Notes: generated by a model from the sequence alone, not told the origin. DNA of 41,061 nucleotides from Myxococcales bacterium (GCA_009692535.1 SHYZ01000008.1:1-41061); one strand, 5' to 3'; positions 30,277 to 40,852 are shown, counted from the first letter of the stretch. Numbers and translations: made by a program.

Positions 30277-32103
30277 CTACGCGTAGCCTTGGGCCTGCAA
30301 CGTGAAGAGCCGAGCGTACCGCCCGCCCGCTGCGACCAGCTCGTCGTGCGTGCCGTCCTCGACGATCCGCCCGCCATCGAGCACTACGATCCGATCGGCC
30401 ATCCGCACCGTAGGGAACCGGTGCGAGATGAGGATCGCCGTGCGCCCCTCCGCGAGTCGGCGGAAGCGCTCGAAGATCGCATGCTCCGCCTCAGCGTCGA
30501 GCGCGGCGGTCGGCTCGTCGAGCACGAGGATGTCTGCTTCTTCGCGCATGAACGCGCGCGCGAGTGCGAGCTTTTGCCATTGGCCGCCGGAGAGCTCGGT
30601 GCCGTCCTTGAACCAGCGACCGAGCTGCGCGTCGAGCCCACCGGCGAGCTTGGCGACCACCTCGGTGGCCCCGCCCCGCTCGACCGCGCGGCCGACCTGC
30701 GCGTCGTCGCCGAGGTGGTCGACGCTGCCGAGCCCAACGTTGTCGCGCACGCGGAGTTGGTACTGGTTGAAGTCTTGGAAGACGACGCCGAGGCGGCGGT
30801 GCAGCGTGGCGAGGTCCCACGCGCGCAAATCCTTGCCGTCGAGGAGGATGCGCCCCTCGGTCGGCTCGTAGAGGCGCGTCAGCAGCTTGATCATCGTGCT
30901 CTTGCCGGCGCCGTTCTGCCCGACGAGCGCGAGGCTACGGCCGCGCGGAATGTCGAGCTCGACGCCGCGGAGTGCCCACTCCTCACGCCCGGGGTAGCGA
31001 AAGCCGACGCCCTCGAGACGCAGTCCGGTGGCGCCGCTGGCCGAAGCGGTCTGCGTGGTCTCGACCAGTGGCGCGATCTCGCCGGGCTTTGCGGCGCGCC
31101 CCGTCGGGATCGCAAAATACGCGAACAGGTTCGACATGTAGAGGTTGTCCTCGTACATCCCGCCGAGCGCGGACAGGCACGACTGAAACGCGAGCTGCCC
31201 ATGGCGGAACGCCGCGACGTAGAGCGTGAGCTCGCCGATCGAGATTTTTCGCGTCGCCGCGAGCCCGACCATGGCGACGTAGCAACCGTAGAACGCGCCG
31301 GTCGCGAACAGCGAGAGCGAGTACGCCCACCCGGTGCGCCGCACGGCGAGCCGGCGGTCCTCCTCGTAGAAGCCCTCTCCGAGGACACGATACCGCTCGA
31401 GCAGGTGCGGCCCGATGCCGAGCACCTTCACCTCCTTCGCGTGGCCGTCGTTCGCGAGCAGGTACTCGAGGTAGCCGAGCTTGCGCGTCTCAGGAGAACG
31501 CCAGTGCCTCATGCGGTACGCGGTGTGCGAGAACTTCATCTCGGCAATCGCCGCCGGCACCGCCGCGATGACCAGCCCGAGCACCGCCCACGTGGAGAAC
31601 CCGACGAGGAGCGCGATGTAGCCGGCAAGCGTGAGCGTGTTCTGCAGCAGCTGAAACGTCTCGTTCACCACCGAGACCGGGCGCGACGAGGCCTCGCGGC
31701 GCGCGCGCGTGAGGCGGTCGTAGAACTCAGGGTCCTCGAAGTGCGCGAGCTCGAGCTCCTGCGCCTTCTCGAGGATCTGCATGTTGATGTCGAGCGCGAG
31801 CCGCGAGCCGAGCACCTGCCGCGCGAGGCCGAGTCCCCGCTGGACCAGCGCCTGTACGGCGACCACGCCGAGCTCGATCGCGACCCAGTGGATGGCGACG
31901 TCCTTGTCCCCGCCCACAACCGCATCGACGATCTGCTTGCCGACCCACGCCACGACGAGCGGCAGCAGCGCGGCAACCAGCGTCATCGCGCCGAGCGCGA
32001 CGGTGGTCGCACGCGACGAACGCCACACCAGCGCGAGCGTGCGCGGCGTGTGAGCAAAGGTGGAGCGGACGTGATCGAGCGGACTGGGCATGCGATTGGG
32101 CAT
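30277..32103 (-). CDS. ABC exporter half-transporter (permease + ATPase)
   Basis: A 608-residue single-chain exporter. The N-terminal ~330 residues hold the six-helix membrane domain ([60 protein letters not shown]). The ATPase domain has Walker [15 protein letters not shown]-loop [11 protein letters not shown], signature [15 protein letters not shown], Walker [13 protein letters not shown] and H-loop ISHRF. It probably works as a homodimer. Export of lipid, peptide or drug is not resolved. ATG at 32103 or 32091 is the start. The divergent gene starts at 32111 or 32123, so the two start codons are almost face to face. It is first in a four-gene operon. Confidence 0.9.
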   Translation of the reverse strand: MPNRMPSPLDHVRSTFAHTPRTLALVWRSSRATTVALGAMTLVAALLPLVVAWVGKQIVDAVVGGDKDVAIHWVAIELGVVAVQALVQRGLGLARQVLGSRLALDINMQILEKAQELELAHFEDPEFYDRLTRARREASSRPVSVVNETFQLLQNTLTLAGYIALLVGFSTWAVLGLVIAAVPAAIAEMKFSHTAYRMRHWRSPETRKLGYLEYLLANDGHAKEVKVLGIGPHLLERYRVLGEGFYEEDRRLAVRRTGWAYSLSLFATGAFYGCYVAMVGLAATRKISIGELTLYVAAFRHGQLAFQSCLSALGGMYEDNLYMSNLFAYFAIPTGRAAKPGEIAPLVETTQTASASGATGLRLEGVGFRYPGREEWALRGVELDIPRGRSLALVGQNGAGKSTMIKLLTRLYEPTEGRILLDGKDLRAWDLATLHRRLGVVFQDFNQYQLRVRDNVGLGSVDHLGDDAQVGRAVERGGATEVVAKLAGGLDAQLGRWFKDGTELSGGQWQKLALARAFMREEADILVLDEPTAALDAEAEHAIFERFRRLAEGRTAILISHRFPTVRMADRIVVLDGGRIVEDGTHDELVAAGGRYARLFTLQAQGYA

Positions 32104-32122
32104 GGTAAGAATGCCCGATTCC

Positions 32123-35100
32123 ATGCTCAAGACGACATGCACCGCCGCCCTTCTCGTCGCGCTTCTTCTCACTGCCTGCGGGCCGGACTCGCCACCACCA
32201 GGCGTCGACCCGGTCTGCGGCGACGGCACGGTCGACCCGGGTGAGGCATGCGACGATGGCAACCTCCTCGACGGCGACGGCTGCTCGGCCACCTGCAGCC
32301 TCACGGCCGGGAGCTGCGGCGACGGCACCGTTGACCCGGGCGAGGCGTGCGACGACGGCAATGTGATCGACGAGGACGACTGCACCGTCACCTGCGCGCT
32401 CGCGCGCTGTGGCGATGGCTTCGTGCAGGCCGGCATCGAGGAGTGTGACGACGGCAACCTCGCGTCGGGCGACGGCTGCGACTCGAACTGCAAGCTCAGC
32501 GAGGGCCCGGAGATCGTCACCTGCGCCGAGCTCGCGCCGCTTGCCGGCGGCACGACCTGCGCGGCGACCGCCGGCGACGGCACGCTGCTGGTCATCGGGA
32601 ACGTGCTGGTCCCGGGCAAGGTGTGGGTCGGCGGCGAGGTGCTCGTCGGGCTTGACGGCCGCATCGCGTGCGTCGGCTGCGACTGCGCAGCGTCCGCCCC
32701 TGCGGCCACGCGCGTCACCTGCCCCGCCGGCGTGATCTCGCCGGGCCTCATCAACCCGCACGACCACATCACCTTCACGCAGAACGCCCCCGCTGCCGAC
32801 ACCGGCGAGCGCTATGAGCACCGGCACGACTGGCGCCGCGGCATCCGCGGCCACACCGAGATCAACTCGGCCGGCGGCGCGAGCCCGGCGCAAATCAGCT
32901 TCGGCGAGCTCCGCTTCCTCTTCGGCGGCGCGACCTCGACGGTCGGCTCCGGCGCGGCCGCGGGCCTCGTGCGCAACCTCGACCGGGGCATCGAGCAGGA
33001 GGGGCTCGGCCAGGACTCGGTCCACTTTGAGACCTTTCCGCTCGGCGACTCGAACGGCTTGCTCCTCAGCAGCGGCTGCGGCTACCCCGGCATCGACACG
33101 CTCGCCTCAATCAGCTCCGACGACGCGTACCTGCCGCACGTCGCCGAGGGCATCGACCGCGAGTCGCGCAACGAGTTCATCTGCCTGAGCTCGGGCGGCG
33201 GTGGCGGCCAGGACCTGGTCCAGCAGCAGAGCGCGTTCATCCACTCGATCGGCCTCACCGCGCCCGACTACGCCGCGCTCGCCGTCGACGGCACCGCGGT
33301 GATCTGGTCGCCGCGCTCGAACATCGTGCTCTACGGCGACACCGCGCAGGTCACCACCGCCGACCGGCTCGGCGTCGAGATCGCGCTCGGCACCGACTGG
33401 ATGCCGACCGGCTCGATGAACCTGCTGCGCGAGCTCGCCTGCGCTGACGAGCTCAACCGTGAGCGGTTCGCCGGGCACTTCACCGACGAGGACCTCTGGC
33501 TCATGGTCACCAGGAGCGCCGCCTCGGCCACTGGCACCGCCGACGTTGTCGGCACGCTCGCGGTCGGCATGGTCGCCGACCTCGCGATCTTCGACGGCTC
33601 GCTGCGCACGCTGCACCGCGCGGTGATCGAGGCCGAACCGACCGACGTCGCGCTGGTGCTGCGCGGCGGCAAGGCGCTCCATGGCGACGACGCGATCGTC
33701 GGCACGCTCCGCGCCGGCGCTTCGTGCGACGCGTTCGATCTCTGTGGCGTCGCCAAGCGCGTCTGTCTCGCCGACGAGATCGGCATGAGCCTCGCCGCGC
33801 TCGAGGCCGCGGCCGGCGGTGCCGCGATCTACCCCGCCTACTTCTGCGGCGCGCCCGACAGCGAGCCGAGCTGCGTGCCGCGTCGGCCCAACGGCGTGGC
33901 CGGCTCCACCGTCTACACCGGTGAGCTCACCGCCGGCGACACCGACGGGGACGGCCTGGCCAACGCGCTCGACCTCTGCCCGACGGTGTTCAGCCCGATC
34001 CGCCCGCTCGACGCCGGCGCGCAGGCCGACCACGACCTCGACGGCGTCGGCGACCCATGCGACGTCTGCCCGCTCCACCCGAACGTCTCGGCCTGCGATC
34101 CACCAGATCCCGCCGACCTCGACGCCGACGGCATCCCCGACACCGAGGACAACTGCCCTGCCGCCGCCAACCCCGATCAGGCCGATGCCGACGGCGACGC
34201 CAAGGGGGACGCTTGCGACTCCTGTCCCATCGCCGATCCCGGCACCACCGGCTGCCCGCGCACGATCTACGACGTGAAGTCAGGCGTCGCGCCACTCGGC
34301 TCGCGCGCGGCGATCACGGGCGCGCTCTGCACCGGTCGCAACGGAAACGGCTTCTTCGTGCAGGTGAAGGAGACCGACATCGGCTACCTCGGCGCTGACA
34401 ACTCGGGCCTGTTCGTTTACTCGCCGGCCCACGCGGTCGTCGCGGGCGACCGGGTCGACCTCACCGGCACGGTGAACGATTTCTTCGGGCAGACCCAACT
34501 CGGCTTCCCCGACGTGACCGTGCGCTCGTTCGGCGAGGCGCCGCCGCTGCCGACCGTCGAGACCCCCGCCGCGGTCGCGACCGGCGGTGCGCGCGCCGAC
34601 GCGCTCGAGAGCGTGCTCGTGCGCGTGGAGGCAGTGAGCGTGACCGACATCGCCCCAGCCCCCGGCCCCGGCGACGTGCCGATGCCGCAGGAGTTCGTCG
34701 TGAGCGACGGCGCTGGTGCGCTGCGCGTGAACGACCTCCTCTACTTGGTCACGCCGTTCCCGGTGCCAGGCGAGACGTTTGGGTCGATCACCGGCGTGCT
34801 CGACTTTCGCAACGGCAACTCCAAGCTCGAGCCGCGCGACGCGGACGACTTCATCCCCGGCGTGCCGGTGCTCGCCGGGCTCGAGCCTGCGAGCGGCACG
34901 TTCCTGCGCGAGGGCGACGTCGCCACCGCGACCTTCCCGACGCCGCTCGTCGTGCGCCTCGCGCGCCCGGCACCGTCAGACACCTTCGTCACGGTCATGG
35001 CCGGCGACCCCGCGATCGCGCTCCCCGCCGGCGGCGCGACGGTGCTCGCCGGCCAGAGCCAGGCGGTCGTGCTGCTCGACGGCGTCACCGTACACGCCGG

Positions 35101-36007
35101 TGTCACGCTCACCGCCACGCTCGGCCCCGACTCGTTCGCTGCCGTCGTGCGCGTGCTCGGCGTGGCCGAGACGCCCGCGCTGGTTTCGCTCACGCCGACG
35201 ACCGCGCTCGTCGCACCGACCGGCTCGCTCACGCTCACCGCGACCGTCGACTTCCCCGCACCGCCGGGCGGCACCGTGATCACCATCGCGGTCGACCCGC
35301 CGACCGCCGGCATGGTCCCCGCGTCGATCACCGTGCTCGAGGGCGCGCTCGCCGCGAGCTTCGACTATGTCGACGACGGCACCGCCACCGGCGCCATGGT
35401 CTACGCCATGCTCGACGGGACAGTGTTCGGCGCGACGATCGCCATCGCCGCCGGCGGTACGTCGCACCTCACGCTCAACGAGGTCGACTACGACCAGACC
35501 GGCACCGACACCGCGGAGTTCGTCGAGCTGCTCAACCTTACTGGCGGCGACGTGTCGCTCGCCGGACTCGCGCTGGTGTTCGTCAACGGCTCGGCGGTGC
35601 CCGCCACCGAGTACGAGCGGATCGACCTAGGCCCGGCGGGCACGCTCGCTGCGGGTCAGTTCCTCGTCGTCGCGCCGCCCGGCGTCACCATCGCGGCCGG
35701 TGCGCTCCGCCTCGCGATGCCCGCGCTCACGGGCAACATCCAGAACGGCGCGCCCGACGGCGTGCTGTTGATCGACACCGCGACCAACACGGTGCTCGAC
35801 GCGCTGTCGTATGAAGGCTCGATCCTCGAGGCGACCGTCACCGGCTTTGCCGCGTCGGTCTCCTGCGTCGAGGGGACGGCGCTCGCCGCGTCGGTCGCCG
35901 ACACTGCCGGCGGTTCGCTCGGCCGCGCAGCGTCGGGCGCCGACAGCGACGACCACGCCGCCGACTGGGCGCTCCACGCCATCGCGTCACCCGGCGCGCC
36001 GAACTGA
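32123..36007 (+). CDS. Giant lipoprotein with amidohydrolase and lamin-tail domains
   Basis: A 1294-residue envelope protein. The lipoprotein signal is [19 protein letters not shown] (C19). Next come three DUF4215-type Cys-rich repeats ([16 protein letters not shown] twice, then [17 protein letters not shown]). An amidohydrolase domain (about 150-560) has the metal motif [13 protein letters not shown] and [18 protein letters not shown] / [15 protein letters not shown]. Thrombospondin-3-like calcium repeats ([30 protein letters not shown]) follow, then beta-rich domains (OB-like [13 protein letters not shown] region), and a C-terminal lamin-tail-like domain ([20 protein letters not shown]). 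Alternative start ATG 32111 is possible. The 2-base gap to the next gene suggests co-transcription. The amidohydrolase substrate is unknown. Confidence 0.88.
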   Translation: MLKTTCTAALLVALLLTACGPDSPPPGVDPVCGDGTVDPGEACDDGNLLDGDGCSATCSLTAGSCGDGTVDPGEACDDGNVIDEDDCTVTCALARCGDGFVQAGIEECDDGNLASGDGCDSNCKLSEGPEIVTCAELAPLAGGTTCAATAGDGTLLVIGNVLVPGKVWVGGEVLVGLDGRIACVGCDCAASAPAATRVTCPAGVISPGLINPHDHITFTQNAPAADTGERYEHRHDWRRGIRGHTEINSAGGASPAQISFGELRFLFGGATSTVGSGAAAGLVRNLDRGIEQEGLGQDSVHFETFPLGDSNGLLLSSGCGYPGIDTLASISSDDAYLPHVAEGIDRESRNEFICLSSGGGGGQDLVQQQSAFIHSIGLTAPDYAALAVDGTAVIWSPRSNIVLYGDTAQVTTADRLGVEIALGTDWMPTGSMNLLRELACADELNRERFAGHFTDEDLWLMVTRSAASATGTADVVGTLAVGMVADLAIFDGSLRTLHRAVIEAEPTDVALVLRGGKALHGDDAIVGTLRAGASCDAFDLCGVAKRVCLADEIGMSLAALEAAAGGAAIYPAYFCGAPDSEPSCVPRRPNGVAGSTVYTGELTAGDTDGDGLANALDLCPTVFSPIRPLDAGAQADHDLDGVGDPCDVCPLHPNVSACDPPDPADLDADGIPDTEDNCPAAANPDQADADGDAKGDACDSCPIADPGTTGCPRTIYDVKSGVAPLGSRAAITGALCTGRNGNGFFVQVKETDIGYLGADNSGLFVYSPAHAVVAGDRVDLTGTVNDFFGQTQLGFPDVTVRSFGEAPPLPTVETPAAVATGGARADALESVLVRVEAVSVTDIAPAPGPGDVPMPQEFVVSDGAGALRVNDLLYLVTPFPVPGETFGSITGVLDFRNGNSKLEPRDADDFIPGVPVLAGLEPASGTFLREGDVATATFPTPLVVRLARPAPSDTFVTVMAGDPAIALPAGGATVLAGQSQAVVLLDGVTVHAGVTLTATLGPDSFAAVVRVLGVAETPALVSLTPTTALVAPTGSLTLTATVDFPAPPGGTVITIAVDPPTAGMVPASITVLEGALAASFDYVDDGTATGAMVYAMLDGTVFGATIAIAAGGTSHLTLNEVDYDQTGTDTAEFVELLNLTGGDVSLAGLALVFVNGSAVPATEYERIDLGPAGTLAAGQFLVVAPPGVTIAAGALRLAMPALTGNIQNGAPDGVLLIDTATNTVLDALSYEGSILEATVTGFAASVSCVEGTALAASVADTAGGSLGRAASGADSDDHAADWALHAIASPGAPN

Positions 36008-36009
36008 CC

Positions 36010-36915
36010 ATGGCCGCACGCCCCCGCTTCCCGGCACGCCCCGAAGGTCTCCCGCCCGAGCAGAGCGCCGCCGCCGAGGGGTGGGTGCGCTACGAGGACG
36101 TGAGCCAGGACGGCCGCCCGATGCTGCTCGCGTTGCCGCACGGGCTCGGGCTCACCGTCTGGCAAAAGCGCCTCATGCACCTCCCCGAGGCGCGCACGCT
36201 GCAACACGCCGGCGTGATCCCGGTGCTGACCAAGCTCGCCATCGTCGGCGGCCCCGGGCCGATCTCGGTGCGCCGCGCGATCGACCATGTCGGCAGCTAC
36301 CGCTTCGCGCGCACCGTCGACGCCGCCGGCCAGACCAACCGGATCGTGCTCGAGATGTGGACCGAGTCGTCCGCACCGGCCGGGCGCACGCACGGCGAGC
36401 CGCCGCCCGAAGCGGGACGTGTCGTCGCTGTCGGCGGGGTCTACTTCGAGCACGTCTTCACGCGTCTCTTTGCCGCGCCCACCGAGCGCAAGGTCACGAG
36501 CCTCGCGCCACACGGCGTGGCCGACCCGGTCGACATCGTTTCATTCACGCAGCCTGAATCGCTGCTCGAGCTGCCCGACGGCGCGCGCCCGCTCGACGAC
36601 GCGCTTATCGCCGACGACGGCGACGTGGTCCTCGGCGTCATGCACACCGACTCGAACCAGCACGTCAACTCACTGGTCTACCCGCGCCTCTTCGAGGAGG
36701 CGTGTCTGCGTCGCTTCGCCGCGCGCGGCGAGAGCACCCGCGTGCTCGCCCGCCGCGTCGAGGTCGCCTACCGCAAGCCGTGCTTTGCTGGCGAGCGCGT
36801 AAAACTCATGCTCCGCGCATTCCGAGACGGCGCGCGCACCGGCGCCGTCGGTGCCTTCGTCGCCGACGGTGAGCCACGCCCGCGCGTCACACTCACCACC
36901 TGGTTCGAGCCGTAG
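36010..36915 (+). CDS. Hotdog-fold thioesterase-like protein
   Basis: A 301-residue protein with start 2 bases after the preceding stop. The C-terminal part has the hotdog motif VMHTDSNQHVNSLVYPRLFE followed by ACLRRFAARGES and EVAYRKPCFAGERVKLML, as in the 4HBT / acyl-ACP thioesterase group. The N-terminal part (about 55-150) may hold a second hotdog fold, which would make this a double-hotdog protein of the acyl-ACP-thioesterase kind. No signal peptide is visible. The acyl substrate is unknown. The gene ends inside the convergent small gene at 36893-37051. Confidence 0.72.
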   Translation: MAARPRFPARPEGLPPEQSAAAEGWVRYEDVSQDGRPMLLALPHGLGLTVWQKRLMHLPEARTLQHAGVIPVLTKLAIVGGPGPISVRRAIDHVGSYRFARTVDAAGQTNRIVLEMWTESSAPAGRTHGEPPPEAGRVVAVGGVYFEHVFTRLFAAPTERKVTSLAPHGVADPVDIVSFTQPESLLELPDGARPLDDALIADDGDVVLGVMHTDSNQHVNSLVYPRLFEEACLRRFAARGESTRVLARRVEVAYRKPCFAGERVKLMLRAFRDGARTGAVGAFVADGEPRPRVTLTTWFEP

Positions 36916-37051
36916 CGCCGAACGCCGTCTCGTTCTGGATGAGCTCTTCTCCAGCGGCGAAGAACCCCTCCACGGAGACGAGTTGGTCGGGGTTGAGCAG
37001 GCCGCGCACCGTGGCGAGCACGTCGGTCACAGACCTTGTCGACGTGGGCAT
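36893..37051 (-). CDS. 52-residue small protein with strong ribosome-binding site
   Basis: An ATG at 37051 is preceded by AGAGGAG with 6 bases spacing, one of the best Shine-Dalgarno matches in the window. The product (MPTSTRSVTDVLATVRGLLN, then PDQLVSVEGFFAAGEELIQN) is predicted mainly helical, acidic in its middle, and has no signal peptide or membrane span. Its last 23 bases overlap the end of the convergent hotdog gene. I do not recognise a family. A standalone regulator, an antitoxin-like protein or a precursor peptide are possible; nothing in the flanking DNA indicates which. Confidence 0.55.
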   Translation of the reverse strand: MPTSTRSVTDVLATVRGLLNPDQLVSVEGFFAAGEELIQNETAFGATARTRW

Positions 37052-37135
37052 GTTCGCTCCTCTGCCCCGTGCCTGCGGACCGATGGGCAGAACACGCTCG
37101 CGTTGTTCGGCCAACTCACTCAAGCGCCGCGACCG

Positions 37136-37158
37136 GCTCGGTCGAAGTGAAGCCGAGC
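37136..37158 (-). terminator. Hairpin at the stop of the Cys-rich lipoprotein
   Basis: GCTCGG (37136-37141) and CCGAGC (37153-37158) form a 6-bp stem with an 11-base loop, just past (and touching by one base) the stop codon on the minus strand. No T-run follows, so terminator function is uncertain. Confidence 0.25.
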
Positions 37159-38081
37159 TAGTCGGCCTTTGGCACGCAGGTCATCGGCAGGCTGCACTGG
37201 TTGTTCGCGCCCGGCCAACACTTGCCGCCCGCTACGCTGGTGTCGACGCAGCGTCCGCCCACACAGTCGGCGCCGCTGTGCACGGTGAGTGGAGCCTCGC
37301 CGCACTCGTTGCCGTCCACGCACGACTGGCCGATCCGACGGTTCGCCGTGCAGACGAGATCGCGGAGATCGCAGTACGAGCCGAGCGCGCACATCCCGGA
37401 GTACTCGCACCGTCCGCCGAGCGGCACGGGGTTGCCGCACTCGCCCTCGCCACGGCAGACGAGGCCGGGCGCGCACGGCTGCGGGTTGAACGACGCGCAG
37501 AGCTCACCGACGCCCGGCGGCTCGACGCACATGATGGTGAGACGCTGGCAGCCGAGCTCTGGGCCACACGGGTACACGCCGCGAAGTTCATCGCACGCGT
37601 CACCGACGACGGGTGTGGGCACGCACTCGCCCAGTCCCGCGCCCGCCAGCGCACAGAGCTGATCGGCGGGACAGTCAGTCGTCGGCGGGTTGCAGGTGGA
37701 GCCGGACGCTGCGCCCTGCTGACAGACGCCGGCGGCGTCGCAGACCAAGAGGTAGCAGGTGCCGTCCTGCGGAATGGTTTTGCAGACGCCGCCGACCTGG
37801 CAGTCCTCCGATGCCATGCAGGGCGCCCCGAGCGCGAGGCGCGACTGGCAGGTGCCGATTTTCCCCGTGTGGGCCTCGGTGCAGTAGAGGCCGGTCGCGC
37901 AGCCGTCGCTCGTGCCGCAGGTCTCGCCGAGCGCGCGCGGGGCGTCGCAGACGTAGTTCCACTCGCCGCCGTCAGACCACGGACCGGACGCGCCATCGCA
38001 TGCGACAGCGGCCCCGGCGATGAGGAAGAGCAGGCAGGCGATACGAAGTGGCTTCGAGGCGGTGAATGCGAGTCGGCTCAT
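37158..38081 (-). CDS. Cys-rich lipoprotein of unknown function
   Basis: A 307-residue protein with a lipoprotein signal (PLRIACLLFLIAGAAVAC) and about 40 Cys in the mature part, spaced as in repeated short disulfide modules (LGETCGTSDGCATGLYC; LGAPCMASEDCQVGGVC; VGDACDELRGVYPCGPELGC; LGGRCEYSGMCALGSYC; IGQSCVDGNECGE). The pattern resembles the Cys-rich repeats frequent in myxobacterial surface lipoproteins (Dickkopf-like). ATG at 38081 has AGGAG 9 bases upstream; longer upstream frames are not supported. It diverges from the next lipoprotein gene. Role unknown, probably cell surface. Confidence 0.82.
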   Translation of the reverse strand: MSRLAFTASKPLRIACLLFLIAGAAVACDGASGPWSDGGEWNYVCDAPRALGETCGTSDGCATGLYCTEAHTGKIGTCQSRLALGAPCMASEDCQVGGVCKTIPQDGTCYLLVCDAAGVCQQGAASGSTCNPPTTDCPADQLCALAGAGLGECVPTPVVGDACDELRGVYPCGPELGCQRLTIMCVEPPGVGELCASFNPQPCAPGLVCRGEGECGNPVPLGGRCEYSGMCALGSYCDLRDLVCTANRRIGQSCVDGNECGEAPLTVHSGADCVGGRCVDTSVAGGKCWPGANNQCSLPMTCVPKAD

Positions 38082-38169
38082 GGCATTTGCTCCTAGCAAC
38101 GCGCGCGAGTGTACACCGTCGTCGCGGCGCGCCTTGTGAGTGCTTGCGCAGGTTGATAGCGTACCGCTA

Positions 38170-39213
38170 GTGACGTCGATCAATCGTGCCGTCTCGACGA
38201 TGTTGTCGTGCCTCGCGCTGGCGGCGGTCGCCTGCAGTGAGACCAACGAGCTCTTGCCGCCGGTCGGTGGCGGCGCGCCGATCCCGTGTGTCGGCGGCTG
38301 TCCCGAGGGGCAAAAGTGCCACTACCTCGACGGCAGCTGTGTCCATGCGGGCATCGCCGACTGTGGCGTGTGTGCCGACAGCACGCTCTGCTCGCCGGTG
38401 TATCCAGTGCCGGCCTGTGTCGTCGGGACCTGCGCTCCGCCGACCACGTTTCGCGACGGCACCGTGAAGCTCGTGTCGCTCGCCGTGGCCGAGGAGGCGC
38501 GCGGCTGCGACCTCGACGGCGATGGCGCGCCCAACAACCGTTTCGCGTCGCTGCCGCGGCAGGCGCTCAACGACGAGTTTGCGCGTGCGATCGCGACCGA
38601 CCTCATGACCATACTGCTCGAGCCGAGCGCGGCCGGATGGGGCGAGGCCGGCCCGACGTTCGATGCGTCGCTCTGGTTCGGCACGCTCGCGCCACAGAGT
38701 CGGCAGTGCTCGCCGGAGAGCGTGTCCGCGCTCTGCTCGTACACCGTGTCGCGCGCGAGCTACGACCCGGCGTCTCCGAGCGCGACCTGCGGCAACTGGC
38801 TGCGCTTTGGTGACGTGGCTCGCATCGGCGCGCTGATCGCGTCCCCGTCGCCGGGACCGGTGCTCGACCTCGTGGTGCCGGTCGAGCGCAGGAGATGGCT
38901 GCTGCAGTTCCTCGGCGCGCGCCTCGAGGCCGACGTGAGCGAGGCGGAGGTCGTAGGCGCCGGGCTTGGACCGCGGCTCGACGGACGGATCTGCGCGGCG
39001 TTGCCAAAGTCGGATCTGCTGCTCGCAATCGCGTCACTGCCGCCAGAGAGCGTCGAGCAGTTCGGCGGCAGCGACGTCATCCAGAGCGTCGTCGATGTGC
39101 TGGTCGAGCCCGACCTCGACGCCGACGGTGACGGCGAAGCGGAGAGCGTCTCGATGGCGCTCGACTGGACCGGCGTGCCGGCGCGCATCGTCGGCTACAG
39201 CCCGAACGAGTGA
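38170..39213 (+). CDS. Lipoprotein with N-terminal Cys-rich region
   Basis: A 347-residue predicted lipoprotein. The start is GTG 38170, giving a signal with lipobox (STMLSCLALAAVAC). A Cys-rich stretch (VGGCPEGQKCHYLDGSCVHA) similar in style to the neighbouring lipoprotein follows, then an Asp-rich segment (GCDLDGDGAPNNRF), and a C-terminal segment that again has DLDADGDGEAESVSM, which resembles a calcium-binding loop. The middle contains no motif I can name. An alternative start is upstream GTG/ATG codons near 38140, which would lengthen the N-region. It is 15 bases before the YCII-like gene, so co-transcribed. I recognise it only as a myxobacterial-type surface protein. Confidence 0.75.
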   Translation: MTSINRAVSTMLSCLALAAVACSETNELLPPVGGGAPIPCVGGCPEGQKCHYLDGSCVHAGIADCGVCADSTLCSPVYPVPACVVGTCAPPTTFRDGTVKLVSLAVAEEARGCDLDGDGAPNNRFASLPRQALNDEFARAIATDLMTILLEPSAAGWGEAGPTFDASLWFGTLAPQSRQCSPESVSALCSYTVSRASYDPASPSATCGNWLRFGDVARIGALIASPSPGPVLDLVVPVERRRWLLQFLGARLEADVSEAEVVGAGLGPRLDGRICAALPKSDLLLAIASLPPESVEQFGGSDVIQSVVDVLVEPDLDADGDGEAESVSMALDWTGVPARIVGYSPNE

Positions 39214-39228
39214 GGCAGGAGTCGGCTG

Positions 39229-39678
39229 ATGCACCGACTCCTGCCGGGGGTGACCGTCGCTGCGTGCGCGTGTGGCGGTGCCACCAAGTCCGCAACGGTC
39301 GCACCGCACAGCGCGTTCCCGATGCGGACGTACTACAAGGGCTTGCTCCGTCGCGGCCCGGCGTGGACCGCGACGAAGACGCCCGAGTCGGCCGTGATCG
39401 GCGCAGGGCAGCTGGCGCACCTCCAGCGCATGGCGGCGTGCGGCAAGCTGGTGCTCGCCGGTCCGTTCGAGGTGCCCGACGGTGCGCCGGCCGACGCGCT
39501 CGCGGGCATTTTCGTTTTCGACGTCGCCACCCTGGACGAGGCCATCGCATTGACCCGCGCCGATCCAGCCGTCGCAGCCGGACGGTTCACGATGAACGTC
39601 GAGCCGTGGTTCGGCCCGGTCGGTCTCACCTGCGACGGCGCCGAGCCACCCACGCCGGGCGCGCGCTGCACTGAGTAG
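39229..39678 (+). CDS. YCII-domain lipoprotein
   Basis: A 149-residue protein. The YCII-related domain is seen as RTYYKGLLRRGPAW, then QLAHLQRMAACGKLVLAGPF, then FVFDVATLDEAIALTRADPA. YCII proteins are usually cytosolic dimers with a His/Asp site and no proven general function. Here a short N-terminal signal with Cys (LLPGVTVAACACGG) suggests export, which is unusual for the family. It starts at ATG 39229 after a good Shine-Dalgarno (GGCAGGAG). The His of the family's active site (H in AHLQRMA) is present, but a nearby Asp partner is not obvious. Confidence 0.75.
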   Translation: MHRLLPGVTVAACACGGATKSATVAPHSAFPMRTYYKGLLRRGPAWTATKTPESAVIGAGQLAHLQRMAACGKLVLAGPFEVPDGAPADALAGIFVFDVATLDEAIALTRADPAVAAGRFTMNVEPWFGPVGLTCDGAEPPTPGARCTE

Positions 39679-39693
39679 CCCGCCGGCGCGCGC

Positions 39694-40794
39694 TTACCGC
39701 ATGCGGTGCAGCATCGTCGGCACGCCGTCGTAGTCCTCGACCCACGCGCGGCGCACCTCGGGCAGCGTGGCCCAGACGAGATCGCCGGCGGCGACGTCGG
39801 CGGCGTGGGCGGTGATGATCGCGCGCACCTCGTCGATGCGCGCCTGATCCAAGGAGCACTGCGCGCTCATGATCGTCACCGTGTACATCTGCCCGGCCTC
39901 GAGCGAGCCGGCGCGCAGGAGCGCGAGCAGCTCGTCGAGTCCCGTCGCGGTCCCGACCGGTCCGCCCCACACGCCGATGTTTGGCATCGGGCCTTGAGGG
40001 TTGTGCTGGTCGAAGCTCTCGGCACTCGCCGGCCGCCAGACGCCGGAAATCTCGCTGTCTTCGGTGTGGTTCGGCGAGGCGCCGCCCCAGAGCACCCGCG
40101 GCGCCCACTCGTAGCCGTTCGATCGCGTCCGCACTGCCCGCAGCGGACCGTCGAGGAACTGCGTCCAGTTCTCCTCGACGACCGGCGAGGCGATGAACCC
40201 TCCGAGTACGCCGGTCGTCGGCAGCCCCGAGAGCTCGGCTACGAACGCGGCCGTATCGGCGATGTTGAGCGGATCGCCGCCATAGCCGTGCTCGTGCGAG
40301 TGCGGATCGACCACGACCCGATCGGGCGCAAACGTCGCCAGCCACTCGATCAGGTTCTTGCCGTCGGTGTCGGTCGTGACCGTGGCGTCGTCGTAACGAT
40401 CGACCGCGTCGAGAAACGGGTAGTCGCTCTGCAGATCGTACGCGGCGCCGGTCTCGACAATCATCTCGGCGAAGCCGACCGTGGCGGCGCGAACGGCAAG
40501 ATAGCGGTCGCGCGGCGGCACCGTCTGCCCCGCCATCGGACCGGTCGCGGGACCGTCGAGGCCGAAGAGCCCGCGTGCACACGGGGCGTTGAGATCGTCC
40601 TCGTTGTGCGAAACGAGGGTCGCGTAGATCCGAGTGCGCCGCGCGCCGGTGCCGTCGGCGGGCACGGTGCCGTCGGTCGTGACCGCACCGTCGGCAGCAA
40701 GCGGCGGATCATCGGGGCTGCTGCAGGCCGCAGCGGCGCCTGACAGCGTGGTCCCCACGAGGAACCAGCGGATCAGCCCACGGGCGGCGTGCAT
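39694..40794 (-). CDS. Lipoprotein, possible carbohydrate-esterase-like fold
   Basis: A 366-residue predicted lipoprotein (IRWFLVGTTLSGAAAAC). A short low-complexity linker (DGAVTTDGTVPADGTG) follows. The main domain contains YATLVSHNEDDLNAPC, VETGAAYDLQSDYPFLD and VVVDPHSHEHGYGGDP, the last with three alternating His, which can be a metal site as in polysaccharide-deacetylase-like proteins. Further in are ASPVVEENWTQFLDGPL and GVWGGPVGTATGLDELL. I do not recognise a named family, and the deacetylase resemblance is weak. ATG at 40794 was used; 40806 is also possible. It converges on the YCII gene (15-base gap). Confidence 0.72.
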   Translation of the reverse strand: MHAARGLIRWFLVGTTLSGAAAACSSPDDPPLAADGAVTTDGTVPADGTGARRTRIYATLVSHNEDDLNAPCARGLFGLDGPATGPMAGQTVPPRDRYLAVRAATVGFAEMIVETGAAYDLQSDYPFLDAVDRYDDATVTTDTDGKNLIEWLATFAPDRVVVDPHSHEHGYGGDPLNIADTAAFVAELSGLPTTGVLGGFIASPVVEENWTQFLDGPLRAVRTRSNGYEWAPRVLWGGASPNHTEDSEISGVWRPASAESFDQHNPQGPMPNIGVWGGPVGTATGLDELLALLRAGSLEAGQMYTVTIMSAQCSLDQARIDEVRAIITAHAADVAAGDLVWATLPEVRRAWVEDYDGVPTMLHRMR

Positions 40795-40852
40795 GGGCCG
40801 GAGCATACGCCAACGCACCGTGCGCGCAGACCCCGCGTGCTACCGTGGATTC

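Noticed and set aside
29677-32244. 855-codon open frame on the plus strand opposite the ABC transporter and phosphatase
   Set aside because: Antisense shadow caused by high third-position GC; the minus-strand frames carry complete catalytic motifs.
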